Shown one piece after another: positions 1 to 12,061 of a stretch of DNA of 64,000 nucleotides (position 1 is the stretch's first letter; the number at the start of each line of letters is the position of its first letter). The stretch covers positions 16,247,290 through 16,311,289 of the forward strand of contig OX388316.1 of the NCBI GenBank assembly GCA_947579605.1, read 5' to 3'. Made by a program: the position numbers and the translations under genes. Below the pieces are notes generated by a model, which was not told the DNA's origin, ran no database searches, and saw nothing but the letters and a program-made list of their open reading frames with translations. Origin of the DNA: Athripsodes cinereus (lineage: Eukaryota > Arthropoda > Insecta > Trichoptera > Leptoceridae).

Positions 1-1140
1 TTCAGTACGAGGTGCATCAATGACTGTATACTTTTCACCTTAGTGATAATGTCAGAATTGCTTTGTAAAAGTATTCAGGCTTACCAAACAGGGAACATTA
101 CGTTTATAATAATATGTCATTAAATACTTAAACAGTAGTTTTTGAAATAATTTTATTCACTACATTGATTACATTATTATTTAAATTTCAGGTTTTAAAA
201 AGACAAACTTTCCGAATACAAAATTACCTACAGTAAGTTGGTAGAATTCTATTGGATTAAACGACTCTTTTCCAAAATGCACTATTCCTATGATAAGCGT
301 TGGTAATGTTACAGAAAAGGGTCACCCAAGTGATATCTAACTGATGTAGTTATAATATGTATAAAAGGTGTAAAAACAAAAGAATTAATATATTTGTACA
401 ATAATCACAATATTTTCTTCCTCCAAACATAATGATACGAGTCGAAACTAAAAATTACATTTATATGACCTACAATAATGTACCTATATAGTAACATGAA
501 ACCTTGATTATGATTTGTATACAAATAACAAATGACCTCCCAATTGAACGCGTAAACAGCACGAGCTCAGAGTATTTGTACAAGGGAAGAGTTACCATCT
601 AACAATATTATGCACAAGCACGAAGAATATTGTCCTAGTCTAAGCTGATAACACAGACTCCAGGTACCGAAGCCTTAGCGTGTCGGTAAATTATATTAGT
701 AACATTGTATTGTACTGAATGTTATTAATGAATATCGTGGTCTCGCATAATTATTCCTCTACCATATTACTATATAATTATAAGGTACATTACATTACGG
801 TCTGGCTAAGAAGGTATACCACGCATAATGTATCGCAGTTATCTAAAACTTGCAATATTATGCAGTTAACAGCTGGCTAAGTATCTAATAAATCAACACA
901 AGTGTTGTTTCCCTACCAACATTTTAGATCCCAAGGAACTAACTAGTGTACTAATATAATACTAATATACCTAATAAGAATATCTTTATGTTTTTTTTAC
1001 ATACCTACAATAAAATGCATTTATTGTTAACAAGCGTATGTAACCCGGCATCGCTCGGGTTTAATTAAATAGAAAACCTTGCAAATACATGGGTTAAAAC
1101 AACAAAATCTTATTGAAAAAAAAGGAGTAAGCACTTACGT
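1..1140. other. AT-rich non-coding stretch, no feature seen
   Basis: This is AT-rich single-copy-looking DNA with stop codons dense in all six frames. I see no tRNA-like boxes, no long inverted repeat and no retroelement tail. A short GTATGTAACCCGGC patch near 1033 is the only GC-richer spot. Confidence 0.5.
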
Positions 1141-1790
1141 GGATAAAAGAAGTAAAAAGCTCTTCCCAATGAGAAAACTTAATTTTTGACTCCCTACATG
1201 CCTATATCTTAGTAACAATAAATAGGTAGGTACCTACATCATAAAAAGCATTGCAAATCTCTTCTTAATGAAAAATCTTGAAGTTTGATACCTCACATGC
1301 CCATATTTAGGTAAAAAAAATAGGTAGGTACCTACATCGAAAAAAGTGCTGAAAAACTCTTCCCAATGAAAAATCATGAAGTTTGATACCTCACATGCCC
1401 ATATTTAGGTAAAAAAAAATAGGTAGGTACCTACATCGAAAAAAGTGCTGAAAAACTCTTCCCAATGAAAAATCATGAAGTTTGATACCTCACATGCCCA
1501 TACTTAGGTAAAAAAAATAGGTAGGTACCTATATCGAAAAAAGTGCTAAAAACCTCTTCCCATTGAAAAATCTTGAAGTTTGGCACCTCAGATGTTCACA
1601 TTTATGTAAAAAAATAATAAGTAGGAACCTACATGGAAAAAAAAGTACTAAGAACCTCGTCCCGATGAAAAAGCTTGAAGTTAAGAAATCCCACATATTG
1701 GTAGGTACCTACATGAAAAAAGTGCTAAAAACCTCTTCCAAATGTGTAAAAACTCGAAGATTGTCATCCCAAATTTCTATAAGAAAAAAG
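1141..1790. repeat. Minisatellite, about 98 bp unit, roughly 6.5 copies
   Basis: The landmark CTCTTCCCAATGA or a close variant recurs at 1160, 1259, 1357, 1456, 1554, 1656 and 1733, giving spacings of 99, 98, 99, 98, 102 and 77. Each unit holds a purine-rich AAAAAGTGCT block, the landmark, a CCTCACATGCCCATATTTAGG block and the palindrome GTAGGTACCTAC. The units at 1357 and 1456 are almost identical, while units at both ends are diverged, which is the usual picture of unequal exchange acting in the middle of an array. A 94-residue open frame over the last units (1563-1847) follows the repeat and is not considered a gene. Confidence 0.9.
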
Positions 1791-2556
1791 GGTAAACATC
1801 CCATTTCGTTAAAAAATTGTAGGCACATAAATGTTAAAATATTATAATTGTCCACATTCGAATTTGTATTTTTGGTTTCCAGTGCATAAATGGGTATTTG
1901 CTATGAAATTAAAAAAGTCAAGAATAAATTGTCACCTAAGTATTTACTCTTTATTCCCAAAAAACCTTAAAAATGGATTATCTGCATCCTTCAATATTTC
2001 AGAATATTTTACTATCAAATATTTCATAATTTATGTAAAAAATATTAGGTGAAAATAAATAGGTTCCCACTCATTGAAAATCATTTAACATTGTTTATGG
2101 ATTTTATAGGTAAAACTATTATTATTCTACAGTATAGTTTTCTATGGTTTCATAATGTCTTCCATTATGAAAATAGCCCAATATGTCAAAAATATGCAAT
2201 TTTTATTCACGTAATTCAAGAGCTTTTCTCATTAGCAAACACGATATTTTATTACGAAAATAAACCCTAAATATTTAGTTTCAGAATTGTTGTATTAATT
2301 GTTACATCCATTTTGATATTAATTCAATACAATGAAAAATGTTTGACTGTGAATATTGCTATTTACTAAATCTTGCATTAATTTTACATACATTTTGTTG
2401 CTAATTTTGTGACATGGTCGCATTAAAATTAAAATATCTTTATCAATACGTAAGATATTTAAAATGTTTTTAGCCTTAAACCTGCCCAGAAGATGAGACC
2501 TTGTATAGTGTGTATTATTTTACTTCGGTCTTTCCTAATTTCCGAGTCCATTAAGG
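1791..2556. other. AT-rich non-coding stretch, no feature seen
   Basis: This is AT-rich sequence following the minisatellite. Two short open frames (1831-2052 and 2049-2270) have amino-acid compositions expected of random AT-rich DNA, rich in F, I, N and K. Nothing is recognised. Confidence 0.5.
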
Positions 2557-2594
2557 ACATACGTACATACATACATACATACATACATACATAC
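2557..2594. repeat. (ACAT)n microsatellite
   Basis: About nine ACAT/CATA tetranucleotides occur in a row, with one ACGT variant near the start. Such tracts often form the 3' tail of lepidopteran non-LTR elements, but no element body could be recognised to the left. Confidence 0.9.
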
Positions 2595-2934
2595 GAACGG
2601 ACTCAAATATTTATGTGTGGATTATTAGGTAATAAATATTTCATGGTAAGTTGAGAACAATCTACGTATTCAATATGTGCAATGTGCTTGTTCAATACTG
2701 AGACACAACGGACTAAGATTTTTGCTAGGGTTACCATTAAGATGGTGTAAGACTTTATGAAAACAAATATCAATTTTGCAATAGGTACAAATCATTCATT
2801 TGAAAATCAAAGAATGTTTCTGATTTGATGACGAACGTTGTTGGTGTGATGACATATAAATAAAAACAAAAAATTTAAAATGAATGCCAAAAATTCAAAC
2901 TGCAATTACCAGCACAAAATACCAATTGTAGGTG

Positions 2935-3113
2935 CGTGAAATAATAGTAGCTAGGCACATAATTCGCTATGAATTGATATTAAAATTCTGTAAACGTAAA
3001 CGTGAAATAATAGTACCTAGGCACATAATTCGCTATGAATTGATATTAAAATTCTGTAAACGTAAACGTGAAATAATAGTACCTAGGCACTATGAATTGA
3101 TATTAAAATTCTG
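2935..3113. repeat. 66 bp tandem repeat, 2.7 copies
   Basis: CGTGAAATAATAG begins at 2935, 3001 and 3067, so the period is 66 bp. The second and third copies share CGTGAAATAATAGTACCTAG; the first has one difference. The third copy lacks nine bases (ATAATTCGC) and ends at ATTCTG near 3113. The period is a multiple of three, so one frame stays open (2932-3114) as an artefact of the repetition. Confidence 0.92.
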
Positions 3114-3119
3114 ACACTG

Positions 3120-5030
3120 ATATTCAGAATAATAAAAAAAAATGTTGAGTAACATTTTAAAGGCAGGTATCAGATATTTCATGAATAATTTTACTAACAA
3201 ATACGAACACCTACGCACATATTTTGGTAATAAACGAAACTTGCTGAAATTTTACGGAATTGTTAACTTAACGACAATACTTTGATGGAACAAGTAAGTA
3301 TGACGTAAACACTCCAAAAGATTAAAGGACTTATTATATTTGTAGTATGAAGGTTTGTAAAGATTACGTGTAATTTCATAATAATAAATTGTCTTATAAA
3401 AATATCATTAGATATAAATTAATTTAAACAATACATTCACAGAAAGAGACAATCAATATTATTTAAAGCAAATCCGAATCATACGCCCACATTATTAACA
3501 TAACATACGTGAGGTTCCCAAAGCTGAGGAGAAACACAATTTGAAAAATATTATATTTGATAAAATCAAAACGTTGTCATCCAACAAAAAAAAACATTAA
3601 TCATCTGAATCAAATGCTTAAAAGACATGCGTTAAAAAATACGAGAAATCAGGAAGAATATAAAAAAAATACATACCGAAACAACGTTTGAAATCAGAAT
3701 AGTAATATAGTTTATTCAGGATGTCAGCATGCCAAAAAAACGAAAAGATGTACCTACGTAGAAAGTTGTCAAATACCTGTAAATTAAAATAGTAAATTAT
3801 ACAAAAAAAATATCTTAGCTAAAAGTTGAGATCAGTGGCTAATAGTGTTAAATATTATTATTGTTAAGAGAATGGAATAATTATGGATATTATCTTGAAA
3901 AAGTTTGAGAATCTTGCACTATAAATTACGTATAATTTATTGACGTGAATCCAAATTTCGTCACCGTTAAGCAGTACAAGACTCGGGGGTGGATCAAAAT
4001 ATATTATAATTATAATATCGATACGTTAATACAATACATTTTTAAGTTATAATATTTGATACTTTTTATGTTTTCGTCTGATATGGGATGTTTTCTCATT
4101 AAAATACCACACAACCTCGCCTTGTCTGTTATCAGTGTCCCGTGTAAACCATCTGGTTTTGTTGATGTGACTATTTATTGTTGAGACAGCCTTCATTCAT
4201 TATAATAAACTGACACAATACTGACAGATTCGTCAAACAGTCGTGCGTGTTTACACATTATTACTATGCTAAAGATTTCAAAGACAAAGGAAACTAAAGA
4301 CTGCATAAAGCAATTTTTAAAGATATATTTTTTAATAGACATAATAAGTATATCATGCGTGCCCTTTAATCAAGAGGAACAATATCGAGCGAAGAAGCGA
4401 ATGAGTAAACGAAAAAAATTAATATGATTGCGCTTTACAAGTACGTTCAAAAGTTAAGCAAAATACAATTGAAAATGTGATTCCGCGAAAAATAGAGGCC
4501 CTCTAAAATGATTGTCAGTTACAATTAAATTTTGATTATTAAAAACGTATTCTCTACCATTACCAACACGGTGAGGATAGTCCGTGGATATGTCTTCCGC
4601 AATAAGAGAGAACATAATCAAGCATGAAAAATGAATGAAAGAAAAATAAGAATGTTCTGAATTTTGGTAACATTTATTATGCTGATAAAGGAATTATGAA
4701 AAAAATGTAATGATTTTAGTATCGCGCGCCTCAATTGAAGCATCGATGACGTAATGGTAATAATATGTCAACTGTCTACTGAGTTCGCAGCATATTTTCT
4801 GACAAAAAAGGCCATCGGGAATTATCTAAAATGGCCGATCTAAACGGTAGCACTTTATTAGAAGAGCACCTCTCTGTGATGTACGAGCACAATACTTAAT
4901 AAAATGTACACGATCCTCATGTGAAACGTCCATTCAAACAACGTAGGTTAACAATAAAACACAATGAGTTACTCTTCACTAAAAGATAAATAGCAATAAA
5001 AAACAAAGGAATGAAAAAATATCTTCAATT
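3120..5030. other. AT-rich non-coding stretch, no feature seen
   Basis: This is AT-rich DNA without open frames of useful length. A slightly GC-richer segment around 4795-4880 contains GGCCATCGGG and GGCCGATC but has no recognisable coding or RNA pattern. Confidence 0.45.
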
Positions 5031-5035
5031 CATTC

Positions 5036-5130
5036 TTCTTCTTCTTTCTGCGCCATGTCAGGTCCCCCCGACGTTGGCGATCACTCCGGCGAAAACCTCC
5101 CTGTCCTGTGCTGCTCTGAACAGGTCATTC
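5036..5130 (-). mobile_element. Dispersed retroelement 3' fragment with (GAA)n tail
   Basis: The plus strand starts with (TTC)n and then a GC-richer block with GACGTTGGCGATCACTCCGG and GTCCTGTGCTGCTCTGAACAGG. A diverged second copy lies at 31927-32030 in the same orientation and keeps the order (TTC)n, TCGGCTATCACTCTGGC, TTCTGTGCT. The tail implies a minus-strand non-LTR element 3' end. The repeat status rests on the two copies in this window; the class is inferred from the tail. Confidence 0.6.
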
Positions 5131-6143
5131 AATTCATTCATTTTGGCAAATACGATTCAGCGACGAGAATAGCATGAATTGTAAGTGAATAAAAAAAATG
5201 CAATGAAATTTTAGGAGAAAACAAAACGGAAAACATTGAGATGTAATTGTTTATACAAAAATCAGAATTTCGAATTGATTAAGAATTCTTTTTAACCTTA
5301 TGTTATCGAAAGATAAATCCCAAGGAGACAAATCAGATCAGAACATGCTGGTAAGAATAAACGTGTATTGACTGTAAACTATGGACGGTTTGTAGAAGTT
5401 GTATGAAAACTATTCATTACCTAACTAGGTATAATTTTAATATGGGCGACTGACACTCTTATCTGCATCCTGGAATAGTGAAATAAACATTACGGACACC
5501 ATTCACAACACACGTCCGTTAATATTATTATGAATCACATAAAACTTAATATGTCTTCATTAAAAACACGGGAGGGATCTCATAAAAAAATAAGATCAAC
5601 GTACAAACTTAGGTAGTAGGTAGTGACCTGCGCACGCAAGTTTGTGACTAATTAAAAGGAGCTACCGTGGTTGACTCGAAATAACAAAACATTAATAAAT
5701 AAAGTTTTGAACCGTTCCGATAAAAAACAAAACAACGTGCGCATGAAAAATAGAGATTGATACCCAAATAAAGGCAGTTGATTATTTTATACCTGAGACA
5801 GCAAAACATTACGAGATATCGAAAGATTTAAGATGGTCGCTTTATCATCAAAGCGTCTGCATAAAAAAATGGTAGAATCTTCAAAGTAGGTAATTTAAAA
5901 ATAGAATCAGAGCAGAAGATAAAACTTGTTATTTCTTTACAAATGCTCGATTAAGGCTCGCGATAAGTACCTAGGTATATGATAGAAAATTAAAAAGTAA
6001 AATACTGTGAATAAGCTGATTATAGAAAGCTTACCAATTTGAATTAAATAATATTGTATTTCTTCGCGAAATTAATCAGCATCAAAAGAAAATATAAACA
6101 TATACAACAACTTTATTTGCATAGTAAAATAATATTTTATAAA

Positions 6144-6318
6144 ACGTGGCTTAATCACGTCGATCAAAGCAGCCGCTTGTTAGGTAAGAGAAATCGGTGT
6201 GCATGTATGAGAAAATGCATGAATGTGTGGAGGAAGCGAAAGAAATATGTAAAATAGATCAATATGGCGTTCCGTTCTCTCTGCCTACCCCATCCTGAGA
6301 TACGGTGTACGGCAATCA
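6144..6318 (+). mobile_element. Non-LTR retrotransposon 3' end, family A
   Basis: The stretch holds ATGAGAAAATGCATGAATGTGTGGAGGAAGCGAAAGAAATATGTAAA, read here in pieces, and then CTCTGCCTACCCCATCCTGAGA. These match in order the copies at 35525, 40139 and 61015. In the best copy (61 kb) the same positions encode a D-R-x-K-W-R-S ending typical of LINE ORF2 C termini. This copy is decayed: only a basic stub (residues CMRKCMNVWRKRKKYVK) remains. It starts with ACGTGGCTTAAT, as the 35.5 kb copy does. Confidence 0.7.
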
Positions 6319-6319
6319 T

Positions 6320-7480
6320 TCACGTGTCGAATAAATGCTTAAGGTGTATGTACGTGCAATAAGTATGTCTGATAACTCTACATTAATTATCAAAAATTAT
6401 AATTACCTTCGTGCCTATGAACTAATAAACATTTCTCATTAAATTCTATCCCCAACTGACATTGGGCTACCGTTCGAAAGCAATAAACTATCTTTACACA
6501 CGAAAACTACAGGCGATGTTTATTCGACATATGTAGGATTATTATTAAATTTAAATACACATTCAATAGTAGGTAATATTAATAATTGCTGATAGAACGA
6601 CATAAATCTATGGTAAATTATGATAATTTGGTGCACAGTGGTAACTGTGGAAACGTCATGCCGATCAATTAGTCACACGGCAATCGCGTGTTAAGTCTAT
6701 CTTCAAAACTATTACTATAACTACACAATATTATTCTTATACATGTACAACTGACTTAAAAAACTGGTAATCATTATACTTCTTATTGAATCCGGTGTCA
6801 ATATTAACAGCTCCCGTTAATCATACGACTTTAAACATATTATTATTATTATATTGATTGTTTCTATCCTAAAAGATCGATATTCTATTTCAGCCTGTAA
6901 TTTTAAAATACAATATACATTTTCATCTGACGTCTGAGATGGTCGACTTTAAATGAAATGGGACTAATAAATCATGCACGAGTATATTTCGTCTCATAAA
7001 CAATGTGTATTCTAATATTAAAAATGGGCGGTGGTGTTAAGTTACAATTATTGGTTCAATAAAAGGGAGAATCGATTGTATCAATTATTTTCTTACACTG
7101 AATCAGATATCATAGTCAACCGATATAATAAATGTTCTTGTTTTTTATTATACACAATAATTGTAAACAGGAACAGAGAAATAACGATTCTACTCACGCA
7201 CATGTATTTAAGTTTAATTGGAATTTGATATTATGATACCTTAATATCTTGAGACACTTTCCTTAATAAAAAAGGATTACAAAAAATATAATTAGACCGT
7301 ATATTCAGGAGTAAAGTTAGCAGAATGAAAAGAGGAGTTGATACGATAACCAAATAACATATGTAAATAGATATATTGAGTTCACACATTGCTCATCAAG
7401 GAAAAGTAAAAGTTTGCAAATTAAAGAAAGTATAACTTAAGACTGCAACCAAATGTACAAGTACTTAGGATAAAAAAGGC
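6320..7480. other. AT-rich non-coding stretch, no feature seen
   Basis: This is AT-rich DNA. The 65-residue open frame at 7031-7228 has no recognisable motif. No inverted or tandem structure was noticed. Confidence 0.45.
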
Positions 7481-7484
7481 AATA

Positions 7485-7506
7485 CTATAATAATAATAAT
7501 AATAAT
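7485..7506. repeat. (ATA)n microsatellite
   Basis: About seven ATA triplets occur in a row. They lie just left of a retroelement-like 3' end. Confidence 0.85.
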
Positions 7507-7529
7507 GACTTCTCAATGTTTGTGATAGT

Positions 7530-7745
7530 GTTTTGTGTTTTTTTGTTTTCAATAGTGTTGCTGTTCTGTGATTTCTTTGCTCTGGTGTCTTATATTTTAC
7601 TATAATATCAAATAATTTAAATTTATGAATTGTTTTACCAGATTTGTAATACTGCACGCCTCTGACACCAGCAACCTTAGTTGCTGTTTTGAGGTATTGT
7701 TTATGATTGATTGAATAAATAAATAAATAAATAAATAAATACTTA
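7530..7745 (+). mobile_element. Probable LINE 3' end with (AAAT)n tail
   Basis: A moderately GC-richer segment containing GCACGCCTCTGACACCAGC ends in a run of seven or so AAAT units at about 7715-7741. This is the tail of several lepidopteran non-LTR elements and matches the tail type of other fragments here (23.5, 32.3, 46.1, 53.7, 59.8 kb). A 142-residue frame on the opposite strand (7421-7849) is a by-product of the tail and the (ATA)n tract. The family is not identified. Confidence 0.5.
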
Positions 7746-7749
7746 AATC

Positions 7750-9535
7750 TCGTTACAGACAATGCCGCGGTATGGAGAGAGAAAAAATAAAGACGTTGAA
7801 ATGAGGTATTTCTGTCTAGAAATTTAATAAAAATAGGCGTAATAATCAATGTGTATCTTACTTTACATAATTATATAATCAACTGTTATCACATAATTTA
7901 TCTAAAGTTAAAATATGAAAAAGTGGAATTCACGGTATGGAAAATGGGAGGAGATTAATGCGATTGGTGGTTAAAATTAATACAATATAATAAAAGGAAG
8001 GTATTATGTATATGTTAATAATACAATAATACTCTAAATCCTCTCCATACAATGACTTTTAATAGAACTCAATATACGGTCTTTCAGTTTCGATTAAGTC
8101 AACAAGACGGTATTATGTTAATTTATGTAATACTCTAAAGAATACACTTACTCATAATATAAGTAACACAAAAGCACTGTATAAATGGAAAAGAATTTAT
8201 TAATATTACAAGGTAGGTATGTATCTTTTTATAACATTATGAGAATTTCATTAAACTCATTCGTCATATTTTTTTTGGAATACAGTGCAAATTCATAAAG
8301 AAATAATAATTTATATCATACTACGATTTCTTTCCAAATAACTCTTAGGAAAAATAATCTTAATATACCTATATTTCATATAAGATGGACTTTTAATTGT
8401 ATTAGTTTAATGAAAATAAATGCAAAGCAGTGTAAATGATAAATTAACTAATATAATATGTATTATTTTTTATATAAAAATTATGGTTGTATACAGAATA
8501 CAGTACAGTAGACATTTTGTACTAACAATTAGATATTTTAAACAAAAACACTTATACATAGATATATTACAAGATAGAAATGTCCTACATATTCTAAAGG
8601 CATTTTCAATCCAAATAAAACGAAACGACATTCTTTACGAGATAACATAGAATGTTACAAGTACGCTAATAAACACAACGAAAACTCGATCAAACGGATA
8701 ATTGACACTCAATTTTAAACTATTATTATTACCAGAATAATCTAAACCTACCGAATGTGAATAGAACTATGATTAAAAGAATAAATACGATTGAGTACTC
8801 GTATAAAATAAACCTATTAAGATAAGTAATATAATATTAATAATATTTTATTTGAGGGGTGTTTCTTGCTACGTAGAATATTTTCCATACAATAAATTAT
8901 AAATTGTCAGAATATATACATAGTACCTATCTAGTATCTAGAGAACCTGTTAGCATATTAATCGTTTATATTATTACTATGTATTATGAATCATATGGAC
9001 CTATGTAGTATGTACTATATAGTTAATACAGTCCTTCCTTTTGTACTATTAATATAATAATATAAACATAAATAACACATAAATATCTTGGGAACATATT
9101 CAAAACGAAATAAAACTAAACAAGAATAAATATTTTTACTATTCAACATTTAATAGTCTATTAAATGGATTTGAATACATTATTTTATTTATTTGTGTAT
9201 TTCTATTTTTCCGTCGTAAAAAATCAATTTCGTAGTAGTAACGCTGATAGAAATTTGACAACATCAAAAAAGGTAATTATTTTCAGATTAGTTCAAAGTA
9301 CAACAATAATGTTGAGATGAAATTATTATCCAAATAACAATTTTTCCGTAACCATTCTCACAGTGAAACACAGTTTAGTTTTAATACATTTTTTTTATTA
9401 GAGTTACATACCAAAACACAATATTTTATTTATACTTCAAATTCTATATGAAATTAGTTTCAGGAAGGCGCCTGAGTTGGTGGGATTTATTAAAACCCGA
9501 ATATAAAAAAATTTTGATGACATAAACTTTATATT
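7750..9535. other. AT-rich non-coding stretch, no feature seen
   Basis: This is very AT-rich DNA with only short random frames such as 8420-8650. No repeat, RNA gene or regulatory pattern was recognised. Confidence 0.45.
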
Positions 9536-9550
9536 AAATTAATAAGTCAT

Positions 9551-9910
9551 ACCTTCAAACACATGAGAATGAAATTTAGTTTCCACACCTTCAAACACAT
9601 GAGGATGAAATTCAGTTTCCACACCTTCAAACACATGAGGATGAAATTCAGTTTCCACACCTTCAAACACATGAGAATGAAATTCAGTTTCCACACCTTC
9701 AAATACATGAGAATGAAATTCAATTTCCACACCTTCAAATACATGAGAATGAAATTCAGTTTCCACACCTTCAAATACATGAGAATGAAATTCAGTTTCC
9801 ACACCTTCAAATACATGAGAATGAAATTCAGTTTCCACACCTTCAAATACATGAGAATGAAATTCAGTTTCCACACCTTCAAATACATGAGAATGAAATT
9901 CAGTTTCCTT
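9551..9910. repeat. 36 bp minisatellite, 10 units, open in several frames
   Basis: ACCTTCAAAYACATGAGRAT recurs at 9551, 9587, 9623, 9659, 9695, 9731, 9767, 9803, 9839 and 9875, an exact period of 36. Units 1-4 read CAAACACAT and units 5-10 read CAAATACAT; units 2 and 3 also carry GAGGATG. The C/T difference therefore splits the array into two blocks, showing block-wise expansion. The unit is a multiple of three and free of stops in three of the frames. Long frames therefore run through it on both strands (minus 9539-9874 with repeated METEFHSHVFEG, minus 9547-9939, plus 9563-9949). I see no promoter, splice or codon evidence that any is expressed. Confidence 0.95.
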
Positions 9911-10169
9911 AAGTGCTTATTAAAAAATCCTGAACCCATTACTTTATAGCGACTATTTTAACAGGCGGCACACTAAGCGAGCCTCCTTCATTCATATTAA
10001 TTCTGTGTCACTGAAACATCTCTCCCAAAATCATTCCTTTGTTTTTTTCCTCTAAAGCCTCTTTCCGACCACTCTTGAACGAAGATCTTCTCAGTTTTTT
10101 TTTCATATTCTTCTATTTTGTGTTGTTCGCGTCAAGTTAACATCAACAAATACATCAAGGAGGTCTCAC

Positions 10170-10390
10170 CAACTTAAATGTGACCTTCCTAAATAATGGA
10201 TATCTTCCGAGAGGTAGCAGGTTTGAAATGACAATGGGCAGATCATAGGACCAGAAGCCAAAATGAAAACCGGATAAAGCGTCTCCTGGGATGGAAACTG
10301 AGGAATAACGCCTGAAGCACGGAAAATATTCCTGTGCTGTGGGTACTGAAGAATGATATTATAATGTAGGAATATTAGTAGGTTATATTT
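10170..10390 (+). pseudogene. LINE reverse-transcriptase ORF2 C-terminal remnant
   Basis: In one plus-strand frame the residues run GLK-stop-QWADHRTRSQNENRI, KRLLGWKLRNNA, stop, and STENIPVLWVLKNDI. This follows in order the common C-terminal pattern of RTE-type and related LINE ORF2 proteins: K-x-Q-W-A-G-H, R-W-x-x-x-L-L-x-W, G-R-P-x-x-R-W-x-D-D-I. Two in-frame stops and loss of the GRP and RW residues show it is dead. Assignment rests on motif order and spacing only. Confidence 0.6.
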
Positions 10391-10454
10391 TATTTGCAAA
10401 ATTAAATTAGTTTTTATTCATTTGTAACCACAGATATAATTAAAAAAAAAAAAA

Positions 10455-10595
10455 CTTTAATGAGGTTTGCCACCTATCCTGAAAGTCTCTCTTTTGTTGG
10501 CATGGAGAGAAAATGTTTACTAAATGCAGCTAGTCTGCTGGCTACTCCACTTAAGGGATATGCCGTGATGGTACAGTAGTTGTAGTAGAACTATA
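10455..10595 (+). mobile_element. Dispersed repeat 3' end with (TAG)n tail, family B
   Basis: The order is GTTTGCCACCTATCCTGAAA, TTTTGTTGGCATGGAGAGAA, GCAGCTAGTCTGCTGGCTAC, TCCACTTAAGGGATATGCCG, TGATGGTACAGTAG and TTGTAGTAG. The same order is found at 18371 and 38103 on this strand and at 18112, 25896 and 25985 on the other strand. The variable TAG/TAC microsatellite always lies after TGATGGTA, so it is the 3' tail of a retroposed element. The element class (LINE end or SINE) is not clear. Confidence 0.8.
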
Positions 10596-10599
10596 AATA

Positions 10600-12060
10600 A
10601 TAAGGGGGCTGTTTCGTTCACATAAATAAAAGTAAATAAGAAAAAATGTAATAGATAACTCTGCATAATAAGATAGGTAGGAACCTGCTATAATGTATAT
10701 AAATAAATGTGATGATTTACAATAATATAAAAGAATTATTAATGAATGCTCAAAGTAGGATTAATCATATTGTTTTAATAAAGCTAATGTTAAAATAAAT
10801 TAAATCAATTCATACAGTTAAAACAAAAAAAATATATAATAACAATTGAAATGCAAAGTTAAATTACAGGAATACATTTTCACTAAATAAAACCTTCCAC
10901 GCCTGGAAACACAACGAGCCATTTCATATTATAATAAACAGAGAATTAAATTCATAAAATATTATCCAGGTAAATTAATTAACAATACAGATTACTTGGT
11001 ACTTCTCGGGGCATATTAAACTCTTTATAAAGTCAATAAAATACAAATTATTACTTCGTTTCGCATGATAATACAACACGCGGTGAGACGCCATGAAAAT
11101 AATATAAGACAGAATATTAAAAAATATTGTTCCACGTTATATTATTAGAAGCTCAGGTAATCATCTACATGTAAATTTTGTAGAAATGAATAGGAAATTA
11201 AATCACTTAACTTATTATAATGTATCTCTAACCATGCACGAGTAATACATTTAATACGAAAACTAGGAATGTTGAAATTAAAATTACACACATACGGCAA
11301 TAACTTAGGAAATAAACATTTCCATAACATAAATTTACAATATTTATTTTCTTTGAACCATTCCACGAAGTTTTTTAAATTAAAAAAAAATAATTCAACA
11401 CCCTCACAGATATTAAGAATGAATGCTTTACAAAATTTAATTTTCTGGTCAGAATAAAATCTTTTTTCTTGAATACAGCTACAGAATATGTAAATTTTTT
11501 ATAATAATTTTAAAAAATTTCATCCACAGCTCTAACAAATAAATTTATAGACAATCATTTTAGTGAAATATAAATAGGTACACATTAAGTTCAACAATTG
11601 AGTCAGTGTTTGAAGGAGAATAATGTTTAAAAGTATAACATTAAATTATTAATCAAACTTGGATAATTTAGTAACATAGGTTTCGCTTCTGTCCATCCAT
11701 TAACTGATATCATATATGTAAATAATTCTTGTATATTCAAAAAGAAAATGCATTGCTTTACGTTAAAGGGGTATAATTATGCACTCTAGTAAAATCACAT
11801 ATGATTCAAATAACAAAACACATTGTTACCACGTCACTTAACAAATATCAAAATATTACCACACACAAGTTCTGAAATGTTGATCATAATGATATGTTGC
11901 TAGTAATGTGAAGTATTTCCCCTTATTTTCCTTTTAATTTGATGTATGATTTACATATGTAATGTTTAAGAGACAGGTATTTGAAACCATTATAAACAAC
12001 GTCTTTATTTTTGCAAGTCACAGAAAATTCCTATTTACTGTATGAAGAATACATACCTAG
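10600..12060. other. AT-rich non-coding stretch, no feature seen
   Basis: This is AT-rich sequence with short frames on both strands (11145-11366, 11269-11457) that overlap antisense and look random. No retroelement tail or long symmetry was noticed. Confidence 0.45.
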
Positions 12061-12061
12061 A

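Noticed and set aside
7421..7849. 142-residue minus-strand frame
   Set aside because: It crosses an (AAAT)n tail and an (ATA)n tract that create the open reading; it looks antisense to a LINE 3' end.
10316..10339. Hairpin AGCACGGAA/TTCCTGTGCT
   Set aside because: It lies within a LINE coding remnant and has a bulge; likely chance.
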